A stretch of DNA of 64,000 nt from Sarocladium kiliense. Taxonomy: Eukaryota; Ascomycota; Sordariomycetes; Hypocreales; Sarocladiaceae. Positions 37,678 through 51,012 of this stretch are shown piece after piece. The position numbers and the translations under genes are program-made. The DNA lies in contig JAUZTG010000003.1 in the NCBI GenBank assembly GCA_030734395.1, positions 186,001 to 250,000 on the forward strand, in the 5' to 3' direction. Position 1 is the stretch's first letter, and every line of letters starts with the position of its first letter. Below the pieces are notes generated by a model. The model made no database searches. It saw only the letters and a program-made list of their open reading frames with translations, and was not told the DNA's origin.

Positions 37678-38295
37678 GATGACGGCTGTCTGTGAGGGAC
37701 TACGGTGTTCAGCACGCGGGAAGGTGTGAAATACAGTGCTGAATGGAGGATGTGGGATGGATGGTGCAGGCTCGTGAAGTTGAGTCGAAAGTCGAGACGC
37801 GTTCACCGCGTTTAGTGGAAACACGCCTAAAGTGGGTGGCCACTTTGGCGGGGTTTGCCTGCTGACTAACCAGGGTTGAGCTGCTCGAACAGCTTGGGCG
37901 GGGCACTGAAGCTCTGGCAACCGTAAGCTGATTGTCAACAGACCGTTGGCCACATTGTTACGGAGGTGTTATTGGTGTTTATTTTGAGTTTTCTAGAGCC
38001 CAGGTACTGGAATTCAATTAAAATATTCTCTGACCTTCCTAAACTACAAATAACCTTTGCTGCAATTGTAATGTCTGTCAATCGTCCTACCACCAGCTCC
38101 TGGGGAAGATGACGTCTCCCCGCCTCAGCTACATGACCTCCAAACAGCACTGCCCACTTCCACGTAACAGTAACCTCCAAGCTACCTTACCATACCTTAA
38201 CCCGGCCAACTCCCCGTCTCCTGCTTCTCAACACTCAAGTCTCTCTGCTTCGTTATTGATACCCCAGATATTTCTTTCACAGACCAAACGCAATC
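37678..38295. promoter_or_regulatory. Bidirectional promoter region RFA1 / dienelactone hydrolase
   Basis: 618 bp separate the two divergent start codons. An ACGCGT (MCB) lies near the RFA1 side. No other gene is seen. Confidence 0.6.
37797..37802. promoter_or_regulatory. MluI cell-cycle box (MCB)
   Basis: ACGCGT, 120 bp upstream of the RFA1 start. MBF-bound MCB elements drive G1/S expression of replication genes in yeasts. The sequence is seen; function is inferred from the target gene. Confidence 0.6.
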
Positions 38296-39509
38296 ATGGC
38301 TGACGCCGACAATGCCACCAGGGCGCCTGAGAGCGATGCCCAGGAGCCCATCATCCCTGGCGACACGCCTGCACAGACCGGTCCTACTATGGGCGTTGGA
38401 GAGCATTGGTTCGTCATTATACACAGTATCTCTTAAAAGAAGGGTAACTAATCATGCAAACAGTGTGACTGATCGCCCAACTCGTAAGACATCTCATCGC
38501 CACCGCCCGCCATCAGGACACCTCACTAACACCCACCAGCAAGCGGCCAAGGCTCGACCGGCGAGATCATCAAGCTCGGCGGCGTAGACGTAACGTCCCT
38601 CTTCTCCTCATTCTCTCATAATCTCCAAAACTCACCTCACTCTTCAGACCTATATCTCCAAACCAGGCGACTACCCCCACGCCCCCTGCAAGCTCCTCCT
38701 CCTCCTCACAGGCGGCACCGGCATCCACTCCACCAACAACCAAATCCAAGCCGACCGCTTCGCCTCCTCCGGCTTCCTCGTCCTCATGCCCGACATGTTC
38801 CCCAACGACCCAGCACCCGGCAGCGCAGGCACCCACCTGATCCCCGAATCTGACAACTCCTCCTCGCTTCTGGAACAGGTGAAGCTGAAAGCCGTGGAGG
38901 TGACCAAGAGCTTCTTCGTGGACATGTGGCTTGCTAGAATTACACCTGATAAGGTAATGCCGATCTTACATAAGGTTATTGAGGCTGCGCAAGAAGAGTA
39001 TGCGGAAGTTGTGAAGAATGGGGAGGGCATTTATGCGGTGGGATATTGTGTTGGAGGCAGGTTTGTGTTGTTGTTGGGGAGAGAGGAAGAGCCCGCGAAG
39101 GAGGAGGGGGCAGATGATGAAGAGTCCGTGAGGGTGAAGAAGGGGCCGTATATCAGGGCCGGAGCCGTGGCCCATGCGGCGTCAGTGTCCCCGGATGACT
39201 TCCATGGGATTGCCGTGCCGATGAGTTTGGTGTGTGTGGAGGATGACCCCTTGTTCCCTGATGAGGTGCGAACAGGTGGTGAGGACGTCATGTCCAAGGC
39301 CAATTTGGAGCATGAGGTCCAAGTCTACCCAGGCGTTCCTCACGGTATGTGTTCCCCCTCGGCAGGCGCCACATCGTTGCGACTTGATTCCTATGCTAAC
39401 TGACTCACTTGCAGGCTTCGCAGTTATCGGGGAGTACGCGCAGCAGTCTATTCAAGATGCACAGGTCACAGCGTATGAACAGATGCTCAAGTGGTTGAAG
39501 GAGCATTAA
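38296..39509 (+). CDS. Dienelactone hydrolase family protein
   Basis: Five exons, 38296-38408, 38464-38483 (20 nt), 38540-38589, 38648-39344 and 39415-39509, encode 324 residues of an alpha/beta hydrolase in the DLH family. The family shows a Cys (rarely Ser) nucleophile in G-x-C-x-G: here VGYCVGGRF. The acid lies in CVEDDPLFPD, and the His in PGVPHGFAV, which spans the last intron. The N-terminal 45 residues are low-complexity, then LGGVDTYISKPGDYPH starts the fold. Five exons, two of them tiny, are predicted because each join restores the family sequence. True dienelactone substrates are unlikely to be the only ones; fungal members are mostly uncharacterised. Confidence 0.88.
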
Positions 39510-39632
39510 GGCAGAACACAGCCAGACGTCTCGCGAGAACTAGGGAAATGATATCATGACAGGCAGGGCCGTCATCAAAGCAACTGCCGAATCGTTTTTC
39601 AATCTTATTTGCCTTCATTGTGAGTATTTGAT

Positions 39633-40735
39633 TCACTCAATGATCGTGCAGACAATCTTGCCCGAATTCTTGCCCTCCTCCATATGCTGATGCGCCTCTT
39701 GAATCTTCTCCCACCCAAACACCTCGTCCACAATGATCTTAAACTCCCCACTCCTGAACTTCCCACAGTACGTCTCCAGTCGATCCCTCAACTTCCCCTG
39801 ATACTCCTCATCCCTCGACCTCAATGTGCTGCCCTCGATCCTCAGCCTCTTGTACAGAATAGGACCAATGTCCGCCTGCGGCACGACTTTGCCACCCATG
39901 GTTCCGAGGAGCACGATCCGAGCATCGCGTGCCGCGGCGTCCAGGTTCTTGTTGAAGTAGTCTCCACCAACGAAGTCGACGATGTAATCCACGCCCTTGC
40001 CATTGGTAGCTTTCTTGATCTCGTCCGCCCAGTCTTGCGTCTTGTAGTTGAATGCCTTGGTTGCGCCGATGTTGTTGCTCGTGACGAATGCGCACTTCGC
40101 ATCCGTGCCAGCCGTGGCGTAGATAGCAGAAGCACCCGCCGCGCGTGAAAGCTGGATACCAGCAATGGACACGCCCGAAGCACCAGCATGCCAAAGAATA
40201 GACTTGCCCTCAACAAAACCCAACACCAGGTGCAATGCTTGGGTAGCTGTGATCCAGGCCTCTGGTAGAGCAGCGCATTGCACGTGACTCAACTCCTTGG
40301 GCTTGTGCAGCAGCATCTTGCTGCTTACAGCAATGTACTCCGCATAGGCGCCTCCGTACGCAAGTCCAAAGACCTCGTCTCCAACTTTGAAGTTTCCATG
40401 TTCACCATCACCAAAGGACTCGATGGTGCCGCTGAACTCTACACCGAGGGTGGACGGTGCTTGGGGTGGGAGCGGGTAGAATCCACGACGCTGAATGATG
40501 TCCATGCGGTTGATGCCAAAGGCGTGAACTTTGACCAGAGCTTGGCCGGTGGAGGGCGAGGGTCGTGGCGTGTCATCGTTGATGAAAAGGGCATCGCGCT
40601 CACCGGTGCCGCCTTTGATGTCTAGGGTCCGGATGGGTGGTCAGCATGCACGCACGGGTAGTATCAAGATCGGATCTGCGGGCGGGCAGAGGGGTGAGAT
40701 CAGGACATACCAACGGCTCTCATGGTCTCAGGCAT
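39633..40735 (-). CDS. Quinone oxidoreductase-like NADPH reductase (zinc-free MDR)
   Basis: Two exons on the minus strand, 40711-40735 and 39633-40621, with an 89-nt intron give 337 residues. It belongs to the medium-chain reductase family, QOR/PIG3 subgroup: GINRMDIIQRRGFYP near the start, LGVEFSGTI, then the cofactor domain with WHAGASGVSIAGIQLSRAAG and the YxTAGTDAKCAFV segment. No zinc ligands are present, as expected for quinone or enoyl reductases. It probably reduces quinones or reactive carbonyls with NADPH in the cytosol. It is convergent with the dienelactone hydrolase gene, only 123 bp apart. The first exon of eight codons, MPETMRAV, is supported by the restored frame. Confidence 0.9.
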
Positions 40736-41643
40736 CTTGAATCGATATAAGACAGCTCAGCGAACGCTTGATCAGAAATAGGAACAGTGGCAATTCGACA
40801 GACAAAAATTGACTGCTTCTAGGAGGGCTGCGCAGGGTGTTAGGAGGAAGCAGAACGAAGTGCCACTGTCTGGCAGGTATTTACTTCAAAAGCTTCCAGC
40901 TCTGCCGGTCCATGATGACATCAAGAAGTCGGCTTCCGGAATTCGTCGAAAGCTTCTGGTCTTGCCCCTCTTCATCCGAACCCCTCGCTTTGTAATTCCG
41001 CACGTCATTCCCCGCAGCGTCCTAGATCGTCCGGATACGGCCGGCTCAACACGCCACACCCAAACATCGTGCCGGACCCCGAAGTCCGGACAAAGACGAT
41101 TTTGCATGCCTTTCACTGTCGAAATATTGAGCATAGGCTGGCGGAAGGGAGCTTGGGACTTCCGTTGTCCTTACGCCAGTCAAAGCATCCACGCAAATGT
41201 CCTCCCCGCCGTCATGTGGTACTTCGGATGGAAAACGGAGCTCTGTGACAACCACAAGGCACCAGGTGAGAGTTCAGGGTTGGCAGCGAGCGCGTGCCGC
41301 GTGAATCAGATGAGCTCCCGAAAGTACTTGCGCGGACGAGTCAGTCTGTCCCTGAGTACCAGCTGCAGTCATTACATGATAACAGTAGCTCCGGAAACTC
41401 CCAGTGTTCAGATGAGATCTCCAGGAGCCAGTCGCGCATCATTCTTGCCAGCCGGACCGGGAATCTCGGCCAAGGGTCATTCATGGCTAACTCACTCTCG
41501 GCGCGACAACAGGTCAGGATTGATCAAGTGCCAAAGACCCTTGACCCCGACCTATGCACCGGTGCCTGACGAGGATTGGTTTGCTGAACCTCGACGTGCA
41601 ATGGACTTCCACTGTACCTCGAAGACGTTGATAGCCACACCAG

Positions 41644-41657
41644 CTCACTGCAGTGAG
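41644..41657. repeat. 14-bp perfect palindrome
   Basis: CTCACTGCAGTGAG is self-complementary. It lies 35 bp from a second, longer inverted repeat. Confidence 0.8.
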
Positions 41658-41691
41658 AGCAAGTTTGCAAGCATCCGCGAGAAAAAGGTGA

Positions 41692-41727
41692 CACCTGAGT
41701 GCTGAATACATCGTATTCAGTCAGGTG
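41692..41727. repeat. Hairpin-forming inverted repeat
   Basis: CACCTGA (41692-41698) pairs with TCAGGTG (41721-41727), and CTGAATAC (41702-41709) with GTATTCAG (41713-41720). This gives a 15-bp stem with a three-base bulge and a three-base loop. Confidence 0.85.
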
Positions 41728-44700
41728 GGCTAAGAGACGCCATCATCGACGACCAACAATGGAAGCTGCTCCATGGTGGGACGAGCTCAGTGTCCTGTTT
41801 TTGCAGCGTTACAAGGCAATGAATCGTCCATACATGCCATCTAGATTCCGTAATGGTTCCAGCACTGTATCAGGGTGACGGTGCAACATGAATGGGTTGA
41901 GAAGCTGAACCACAGTCCAGCAAGACGATCTGAGTTCCGGGCTTATGTCCACCTTTGACGGCTTCTCGTCGGCCCCGACCACAGCAAGCCATGCTAGTTC
42001 CTCAGACCAGCAAACAGCATCGCTCGATATCTTTGCATCTCATCGCTCGTTCGTGATATCGGAGAGTTGATTATTGACTTGGTGCTCCGAGTATGTGAAG
42101 GGCGGCTTGGGCTCAGTTCATCGCGATCACTCAAAGAGCCACACTCCTTGAACACAACCGTGTCTCAGGATGACTCGTAAAGCTTCCAGCATCCTGTAGG
42201 GCGTTGCCGGGGCCGGTGGCTCATCGCAACTCGGTGCACATGTTGAACAAGTCGCGTCTGCGCGTCAGCTAACACGAAAGGATGTCTAATGAATCGCCGC
42301 CAGGATATAAGAGCGCGTCGCGAGTCGCCCGCTTTGGCCCTTCCCCTGAGTCACAGGCGGCGGTTCAAAGCGCCGGGGCCGTCAGCCCAAATGCCGTCAA
42401 ATCTCGGTACACACCGAACTTTGGATGAAATTTAATGACATTGAGAAATCATTGGGAGCCCTGTAACCTCCCTTCGCGGGCCTGTCAAGGGTTCATCCAC
42501 CGTCCGCCCCCGGCCCGCTCGTGCGTGCGCCAGAAGCGTCGTATGAGAACGGTGAGACCTGCATGTGCAATAAAAGACACTGGAAGATATTGCCTTGCTC
42601 CTAAACCCCCAAGCTTGGAAGAAGTTTTTGCAGATAGCAATCATTCGATGGAACGAGGAATAGTCAGGGGTGGGCAGACCAGGACGTGTGATAACTGTAC
42701 AGAAGTGCCCCTGCTCGGCCAACCGAACAATCTAGGACTTGCTTGGCGAAAGGGGATTCAGTGAGCTACTGACAGCCGTTCTTGGCCTGCCGATGTCTTG
42801 TGTCTGAGCTTGGTAGCGTGTCTCGTGCCAGCCAGATGGCTCGCAAGTCTTGCTTGTTGCTTTTACGAGATTTCTTGCTCGGGAGTCGGGAAGCCCGAAA
42901 CAAAGCTATTCTCATGCGACACAAGGGGCGGGTAGAATCTGTGAATTCAGCTATGTTCTATCTCGACTCTCGAGGCTGAAGTGAGGTTTCAATGGTTTAT
43001 CCACTTCGCATCAAAGAGGGTTCCGGTGTCAGGCCTAACAGTTAACATGTAAGCTGCAATCCACTCACTTCATTACCAGGCTGCGCGCGCTGACAACGCG
43101 TCTGTGATAACCTTCGGAAGTACCGAACGAGGAAAGTGGTCGGGTCTTCGCACGAACCAGCCGGGGAAAGAGGCCGTCTTGACCGGTGCCCTGTATCAGT
43201 GATCGATGTGCGCTGGGGAAATTGCAAGATCCAGTTCCTCCCCCCTTTCTGCACCCGTCACCGAATTGGAGGCTGGATCCTGTCAACGGCGGCGCTTGGC
43301 GGGCATCCGCTGAAGAAGGCTAGAAGGACGGCCACGCGTTCCTGGGGTGCGTGCAAAGTCGATAGCAGGCATTCTTCTGCAAAGGTGTGATTTAGTGGGT
43401 GCCATCGGGCGCTAAGAATCTGGGTTTGGAGCTGGAAGGCTTGTCGTGGATCTCAAAGCAAAAGCGCCAGCAGGGGAAAGCTTGTCGATGGATTCTCCCC
43501 CCAAGCAAATGTTAGCTGTCCAGACCGTCTGATCGCCGCCCCTTGGTGGAACTCTGGAAAGAACCAAATCGCATGTTTCCTGGTCTTGGATTCAGGGAAG
43601 GGCCCCATGGAGAAGAGTATCCCGGCCGAAACTCGTTACCGAGAATGCCCCGTGCGGAACAGCCGCTGACGGGGGCGAATGAACCACAGGTCGGAATACG
43701 AGCTCGAATGATTAAACAGCCGGAAGACAGATGGGCGGGTGGGGGCCACATCCAACAGAGAACTTGGAGGGCGCTCCAGTGAGAAAGAGAGTTCAGGAGA
43801 AGCGGCTCTGGGAATACCACTGAGGCCAGTCAGCGAGCGCGATGTGGGATTTAGCGGCGGCTCGACCAAGCCGAATGGTAAATTAGTCGCCCGTTTCGAG
43901 CTCGTGGCTTTCAAGCTTCATGCGATGGGACTACGATATGGGCCTCCCGAACGTCGTGATCGGGGTTCTGGAGGTACCGTGTGAACAGCAATCCGCCGGC
44001 TTCCCACCAGAGTGGTCAGGCATCTTGATGGGATAATTGCGACAAGCCAAACAAGGCTGGCAAGGGTGACGGCTGAGCAGGGGCTGTCGGAATAACGATG
44101 CCGTCCCTGATAAGTCCAACCGGCAAATACTGGAAAAGACTGTTTTCGGAAATTGACAAATGAAGCGCTACAGCTCTGCCAACAGTTAGCAATCGACCCA
44201 ATAGCGCTGGAGTGGCTGCCTTATAGGGGCAACAGGGCTGTTAGTAGGCGTCGGATCAAGCTTGTTGAAGCATCGGGGGAGGGCTGAATGGAGGCCAGGC
44301 CAAGCTGGGTGAGCCACAACTGTGATAAGCAAAGCGTATGGCGGCAATGGACTCCATTTGCCAGACTGTTCCCAATCAATGGACGCGCAATACAAAGAAG
44401 TGCCATAGAGGGCAAGGCTTTGGTGCGAACACCGAAGATTCGCGCAGGACTCAAAGTCGATAGCGCAGGGGCGAGTGGAACCGGCGAGATCCAAGATGGG
44501 GATATCCTCATATTCACTCGATGCGATGTGCGGCGATGTCGCAGCCAGCCAGCGATAGCAGCAATGGTGAGTCGCAAGGCTGACGATCTCATTGGGTTCC
44601 GTTTGGGAAGCTCGCTGGCGTAGCGCGTCCCGGCGCCGGTGGACCGAGCAATCCTTGCTTCCTTCGAGAGTTGAATTGGAGAGTCCAGATATGAGAAATA

Positions 44701-46574
44701 CGAGGAGGCTCGAGACGAGGAAGCGATCTGGATCAGATTGGCAGGCGCAGATCGCAACCCACCAACAGGCGGAAAGCAGAGCAAGGCTGTACTGTACAAA
44801 GCCTGGAACGAAGGCTGCCCACACACCTTACAGATAGTGTTGGTGTCCACTGTTGGGTCGTCTAGGAAGCAGAGCACGAATGGCAGAAGCCCGAGATGAG
44901 AGCACAATGGGTGTTGGTGCGTGGCGTGGCCTGTGTGGGAGGGATAGCCAGGTTTGGTTTGATTTGATCAGGATGGGGTTTTGATTGCGCTGGTTGATGC
45001 AAGAGGCTCCAGAGCCTCCGGTTTTGCGTTGAAGCTCGTACCATTTTGGGTTGGGAGATGTTACCCACAAGCGATATCAAGCTTGCAATTTGCCACTGAT
45101 TGGGACCGAGCTGATAGTGACAAGTTGGTCGGTCGCGGAGAAGAAGCCGATGTTGGCGAGGCTGATTGATGACAGTGGTCTCGATTGCATTATTAGGTGG
45201 ACAGTGGAGAGCAAGATTTGGGTTCAGCGACGGCTCATATCACACACACTCATGGAGGAGGAGACAACTGTGAGGGGGGTGTGGGGAGAGAGTCCTAAGC
45301 AGAGAGAGTTTGGGCCTGAGGCTACTGGCGCAGGAACAGGCAACAGGCACCGTACCGGTTCCTGCATTAGCGTGAATGGTGTGCTGTCATAGTGCTGGCA
45401 GCAGTGGCTATTAGGTGCTGCAAGGCGCTGTCACAACGGCGCGAGGCGAGCTGATAGCCGATATCAACGGGGGAGGCCGACTGGCATGGCACTTATGCAC
45501 GACTGCACAAGGCGGAGGCGGATCTGCATAAAGCGGGCACAACTGATACAGCTCTCCTTTGTGTGTGGGAGCACATCAACAGGATCAACAGAGAGCTGCA
45601 CTCATCTGCATCGGCACTGCACCTCTCACGCGAAAGCCTTGACCTGTCGCTTGGAGACCTGGTAAGCTCCTGCAGTAGTGGCGTCTGACTCGCAACATGC
45701 ATGGTGATAGCTGCTGGTCTCGACTTTCGGGTGTCTGTGTTGTTTGTTTGTTTTGCAGTAAACAGGGCCATTGTTCGTCAAGGCAACGCACAATGCCCAC
45801 CTCCATTCCTCTCCTGCGGTTGTGGCTTCAGGGTTCAGGCAGGGAGCCGGAAGAGCTTGCCGACCGGGAGGACAGCATGCCAGTCGAGAACGACACACGA
45901 GGGTGATGACGGGACACAAAGATGATGTCGCTGCCTTTGCTTGAGCGACTCGGCCAAAAGATGCCTTCGGCGCGCTCAGCGTGACATGTCGCGACGTATG
46001 AGCGAGGAACCCAGCTGTAGCTGTCGAGAGCTGCTGCACAATTCAAAGTATGACGGATGCACAAATAGCTGAGCTTCTACTGGTGACTAGCATTATGCCA
46101 CTTCAAGTAGCTTGTGCCTGGCTCCAAACCAAGTGGGCTCAAAGCAGCCTCCACAAAGGTGAGAGACAGACGACAGGAAGGCCCGGGCCCGCCGACCAGA
46201 AGTTTTCAGTACTCAACATGCCTGGACGCAACTTAGCTGGAGCCTGGCCTAGCCTGGCCTGATAGCAATGTACGACAGGCAAGCATTTGATTGCGCATAA
46301 CAAACTGTCAGCGCTCACTCACCGGTCGATATCAAGGCTAGGACCTCCGAGCCAGGGGACAGACAGGGCAAGAAACAAGAAAAGAAAGAAAAATTCATTC
46401 TCGTGTCATGCAATTTGGAACAGAAATAGTAATCCTCAAATTTCCTCGTCAGCACGCGGTGCAAGGTTAGGGGGGCAAAGCGCCCCAGTCGGTTCACATC
46501 ACCTAACAGTCAGGTACCGTACCTTGCCTTACTGCATGCAACGCCGCTATCGTGCGCAAAAGGCACTTCACACC

Positions 46575-47123
46575 ACACCCCCTTCAGCATCCCTGTCATT
46601 GCCCCTTTTCCACCCTACCCACCTCCTTTCCCTCTGCCTTTCTCTCCTTTCTCCCTCCCTGGTCCGCCGATTTTGGCTCGTCCTCTCGCGAATTGAATTG
46701 ATCCTGACCGTCGTCGTCCTCTGTTTCCACACCACACACCCCCTGGTTGTCCAACATCCTGTTCTTGGACCATCGACGGCCCTCCTCGATTGTGTCCGAG
46801 CCCTGTGCCCACCACCACCGACCTTCACCCCTGCTCGACACTCACCCACCCCGGTCACGTCCCGTCCCATCGTCCTCTCAATCTCTCTCATGGCTTCGCT
46901 CGCCCCCGATCCTCCTTGGTGTGGTGGCTCCCGGGCCCATCTTCCCCCTTCGTCAACATGGTATAAAGCTCGACACCTCCAGTTCCCGTCCCTTCTCTCC
47001 CCTTCTTTCTTCTTTCTCTCCTCACCCACACGCACACACTCGCTCACTGCACATACTCGCTTTTGACTATCTTTCAGTCATATCCACTCGTTAAACAACA
47101 CCAAACCCCAAACCTAATTCAAG
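46575..47123 (+). promoter_or_regulatory. Pyrimidine-rich promoter/leader of the wall-protein gene
   Basis: A long C/T-rich tract with very few purines (clearest at 46575-46670) ends in an A/C-rich leader up to the ATG. Such CT tracts precede strongly expressed genes in filamentous fungi. This assignment is inference. Confidence 0.45.
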
Positions 47124-47605
47124 ATGAAGTTCTCTGTCGCTGCTGCCCTCGTTGCCGCCGTCTCTGGCGCGCACGCCTACGGCAAGAACGGTACCGTCAT
47201 CGTCACTGAGGTTGTCGAGAGCTACACCACCTACTGCCCGGCTCCCACTGAGATCACCCACGGTGACAAGACCATCACCGTCACCAAGCCCGGTATCGTC
47301 ACCATCACCGACTGCCCTTGCACCATCGAGAAGCCCGTCGAGACCAAGACGTATGAGATCTGCCACGACGACTGGTAATTTCCAATTATCCAGTCGCCTC
47401 CCTTAAACTGCATAGCTAACACAGTCGCAGCGCTGAGGAGCCCACCGTCGTCGTTCCTCCCCCGGTCTATGAGACTCCCGTCGTTCCTCCTACCGGTGGT
47501 GTCACCCCCACCAAGGAGCCCGTCCCCGAGCCCACCGCCGGTGCTGGCAAGCTCTCCGCTGCCGGCCTCGCTGGTGTTGTCGGTCTTGCTGCTTTCATCC
47601 TGTAA
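47124..47605 (+). CDS. Small secreted GPI-type wall protein, CCG-6-like
   Basis: Two exons, 47124-47374 and 47431-47605, with a 56-nt intron give 141 residues. Residues 1-18 form a clear signal peptide (MKFSVAAALVAAVSGAHA). The mature part has VTEVVESYTTYCPAPTEITHGDKTITVT and CPCTIEKPV, with Cys residues in the pattern of small fungal surface proteins related to Neurospora clock-controlled CCG-6. A Val/Pro/Thr-rich stretch follows. The C-terminus ends in a hydrophobic tail (KLSAAGLAGVVGLAAFIL) after small residues, fitting a GPI-attachment signal. Codon bias toward C-ending codons and the CT-rich leader suggest high expression. A precise role is not known; the CCG-6 comparison is from memory of the pattern. 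Confidence 0.82.
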
Positions 47606-50600
47606 AGCAACCAACCGCTTTTGAATCACGCTTCGCCATCCACGTCCCAAACCCGCCTACGATTTCCTTTGTCAAGAAGTTAATACCTCTTTAATTTTAT
47701 CGTGGGGATCCGCCTTCGCCAGCCATGTGTCTGGTGACTGGTAGCGTCGTGGGAGAGAAGATGGTTGCGTTGGGAAGAAGGGATGAAAGGAAGTCGTGGG
47801 AATAGTGCGAGGGGAGCATCGTCGGCATTCAACCTCCGGCAGTTGACCCTCCTCTTGACCCCCTTCCTCTGGAGGGGTGGAATAGGGGCTGGATGACATT
47901 GTCACGAGGGTCGGCGTTTGCTTCTCATGTACTATCTTACGATTTCTCTGTCTATTTTTGAACAGCGGCACAAATCTACATCTTCGGGCTGTATAGACTT
48001 TCTTCGCTTTCTCTGGGATTTGACGGACATGCAAAACGACAAGCAAAACCACTTTTTCAGCATTGGGATCATTCAAGACTTGGGAATCGATACACGACGA
48101 CAATACCCCGCCCTTTGGCACCATGGAGTTCTTCTTTCATCGGGAGTTTGACCACGCCTTGGGCCCGGTCAGTCACATCTTTTTCCAGCTTGTTTCTGTT
48201 CTCGGTGTCGGGAAGACTGTTTTCGAGATTTGTGTGTGTGCGGTCTCGCAATCAACTTACATTTGGGGAAATATAATAATGTGTTGTTTAATCACTCCTT
48301 TTGCGTGCCTATCTTCTCGTCCTATGTCGGAATTCCCTTGATCAAACGTACTACTCCTGGCGAGGGATTCTTGAGCCGCAAAAGGTTTGAGAGAACAATC
48401 ACGTTGCTATATCTACCCAAGCTGTAAGTTGCATGTCCGTCCTCTTTTCTTGCCTTGTGTCGCAACGAGGGAATCTCCAGATTTGTATCATAGTTGGGCG
48501 TGTTTATGGTCCTCCTGTCAAAGGTTTTCGATGATGTCGAGCCTCCTGTACGATATATAGGCGACAACATGCATCGCTAGGAGGTCAGTTTTGGCCCGGC
48601 GCTTTTACTTTACGTTCATCTTCGTGTTCCCATGCCCGATGTGTCCATTGTCGCGTGGCAAGGCCTTTGAGTGCATGCTTGATGTTGTGCGGCTCATGCT
48701 TATTGTTTCAGCATTGTGTAACTCGGGTGGTTCTGCGACCCTTGGGATCTTTGAATGACAGTCACAACTACAGTGAGCCTGATCGCTCAGAGACTGGAGT
48801 GAGGCATCTGGCGAGGACCCGACAAGGCTACCAGAATCGGATCGTTCGCCCCAACCTTCACGCGATCTCATCGCGTCGATCTCGCGTCACATCCAAGTCC
48901 CAAGAAAGAACGCCTCTTCATCATCCTTATCAAGATGAGCACACCCAACCTGCGTCACCGTCCCTCCCAATCTCTCTCTTCACCCAAGCTTTGCACAGCG
49001 AACAATTCAGAACCAGGCAAGGGAAAAAAAAAAACGAGATACTTGGGAAAGCCAGCCGGCCCCCACTCACACAGGCAATTTGCGTGTCTCGTTCGTTGGG
49101 TTTACAGGGAGGGGGGGCGTGTGGTAGTGCTAAGCGAGATGAGAGATTGCGACATGGGACTGGGTGCATGCGCCTTATCTGTCGACGACGGCGGCGGCGG
49201 CAGCGACGCGCGCGAAACAGATTTTCCGCTCGAAGGAAGGTGTGATCGCGATGGGCGAGTAAGTGTGATAGGAAGGTTTCGTCTAGAAGAGAGTTGGCAA
49301 ACCTGTTCTTGGGCGCAAGGCTGGCTTTGATGATGAGATAAGGTAGGACACTGGTTATGTGAAGTGCAAGTAATGCTAGCGCAGCACAACCGTGTGGACA
49401 TTGGTTGGGCAGTCTGCTTGTTTAAAACAGCATTGCACAAAGCGTCAATTGTTCACTCGAACGGGCTGCAATGCTAGCTATACTCACTCTAGAAAACCCG
49501 CGCGGCGTTCTTGTCTCTGATGATCTGAACCCAGAGCCGGGCTGCCAATACCGAGACATTGAGACAAGCAGCTGGGTCACTTCTCTCTTTTACTCTCTCT
49601 TTCCCGCTGCTTTGGGGGGGGGGGGGGGGGGGGGGGGCGCTAAAATCAGGTAAGGGATCTTTGCTGGAATGCGGAGCAAGGACCCTGTAACAATAGCGGT
49701 GTTTCGCCGGAAATGTCTTCTGGAGGCCGACAAAAATGTCTTATCGCGTGGCAGAAAGCGTTATTTACGGCATGGTTCGGTCCGTGAGGTCGAGAACGTG
49801 GCTGTTGGAGAGGTTTGGTGAGACGAAGAGAGGGAAGTTGGAGATCCTCGGGCCGAGCAGTGTTGGCCGGCTTTGTCTTCGATAGTTACCCTATACCGAG
49901 TATCAGGTCTTGGGGTATGCTCGGATCGGGAGCTGGATACTGTACTGCGATTGACTGCTATTTGAGTTGGGTTTACGATCAATAAGGCGGTTTTTCACGG
50001 ACAAGCCCTCAAATTTTGGATGGGCATCTGTGTCAAGCTGTTCCCGTGAGATACGCTTGGGCTTCGATTGAGGTTGTTGGTAAGTGAAGAATCATGATAA
50101 TGATAGAAGGACGTAGACTGTCATGCGTTCACCGCCATCGCTCCAGGAACTACCGAGAAAATGATTTTGAGAAAGCATTATGAATACGATCGTCTGGGTG
50201 CATGAATGGCAACTGGATGGCAACCACTGAATTTCCTCGGCGCGAGGTGAAGCTGTCGGCAGTGGCTCGGGAGACCGGATCAACGGGGGTCCAAAAGTGA
50301 CACCCGATGGCACGCCGGGTATCAGTGACTGAGGCCCAGGGGACAGACACCTAGGCACCTAGGTGGCTTACAGTGAGCGAGGGCGAATCTACAGGGCTAA
50401 GATCAGCAATCTGAGTGTGGGGATGGCCAATCAGAGGGCTGCTGACACGCACCAGCCACTGAGCAGCCACTGAGAGGAGGGGAGAGCGGCTCCGTTTCCC
50501 CAGACTCTCCAGAGTCCAGACCCCATGTCTACCTACAGTGGGTGGCGGTACAGTGAGAATCGGAGAGAGTGTCCCTCCTCTCCTACTCCTCACCTCCATC

Positions 50601-51012
50601 CAGTGACGTGACCGCGCCCTGCATCCACCATCTAAAGCAGACCTTACACCTATCATTGCCGTACCACTGTCTTCGCTTGCGCTAGCTATCGCAACTCAAA
50701 GCCGAAGGCCTACCTCCATGTTCCCGAGCTACTGTCTACTGCCGATCTCTCACACTCAAAAGAACACCGCTCCCTCCCTTCTGGTGTCCACCTCGAGATC
50801 CAATGCGCCGTTGCTCACACAGACTGTCTCTCCTTCCTTGCAAGCGACCACTTCGTCCTTTGAGACATCATCATCACCATCATCACCAGAGTCGTCACTA
50901 CACGCTAAGTCACCATAGTCGGCATATACCCATATCATCTTCTGGTTCTCTTACACACCATAACCCCCAGCAACCCTCATCATCGACACAGCTGAGAAGG
51001 TCCTTGCGCACC
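47606..51012. other. Gene-free stretch between wall protein and acyl-CoA synthetase
   Basis: 3.4 kb with no supportable gene. It contains a run of 24 G (49614-49637). An open frame at 50803-51012 continues into the acyl-CoA synthetase and may be its presequence. Confidence 0.5.
49614..49637. repeat. Homopolymer of 24 G
   Basis: 24 consecutive G flanked by TTT and CGC. It could form a G-quadruplex on the plus strand; its length is uncertain, as for any such run in an assembly. Confidence 0.9.

Larger units (their letters stand above)
40736..47123. other. 6.4-kb gene desert
   Basis: There is no recognisable protein gene, tRNA or element. The longest frames (298 codons at 40809 on the plus strand; 212 and 228 codons near 44200-44900 on the minus strand) are of unbiased composition and lack motifs. 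Two strong inverted repeats stand at 41644-41657 and 41692-41727. The last 550 bp are a pyrimidine-rich promoter and leader for the wall-protein gene. Confidence 0.55.
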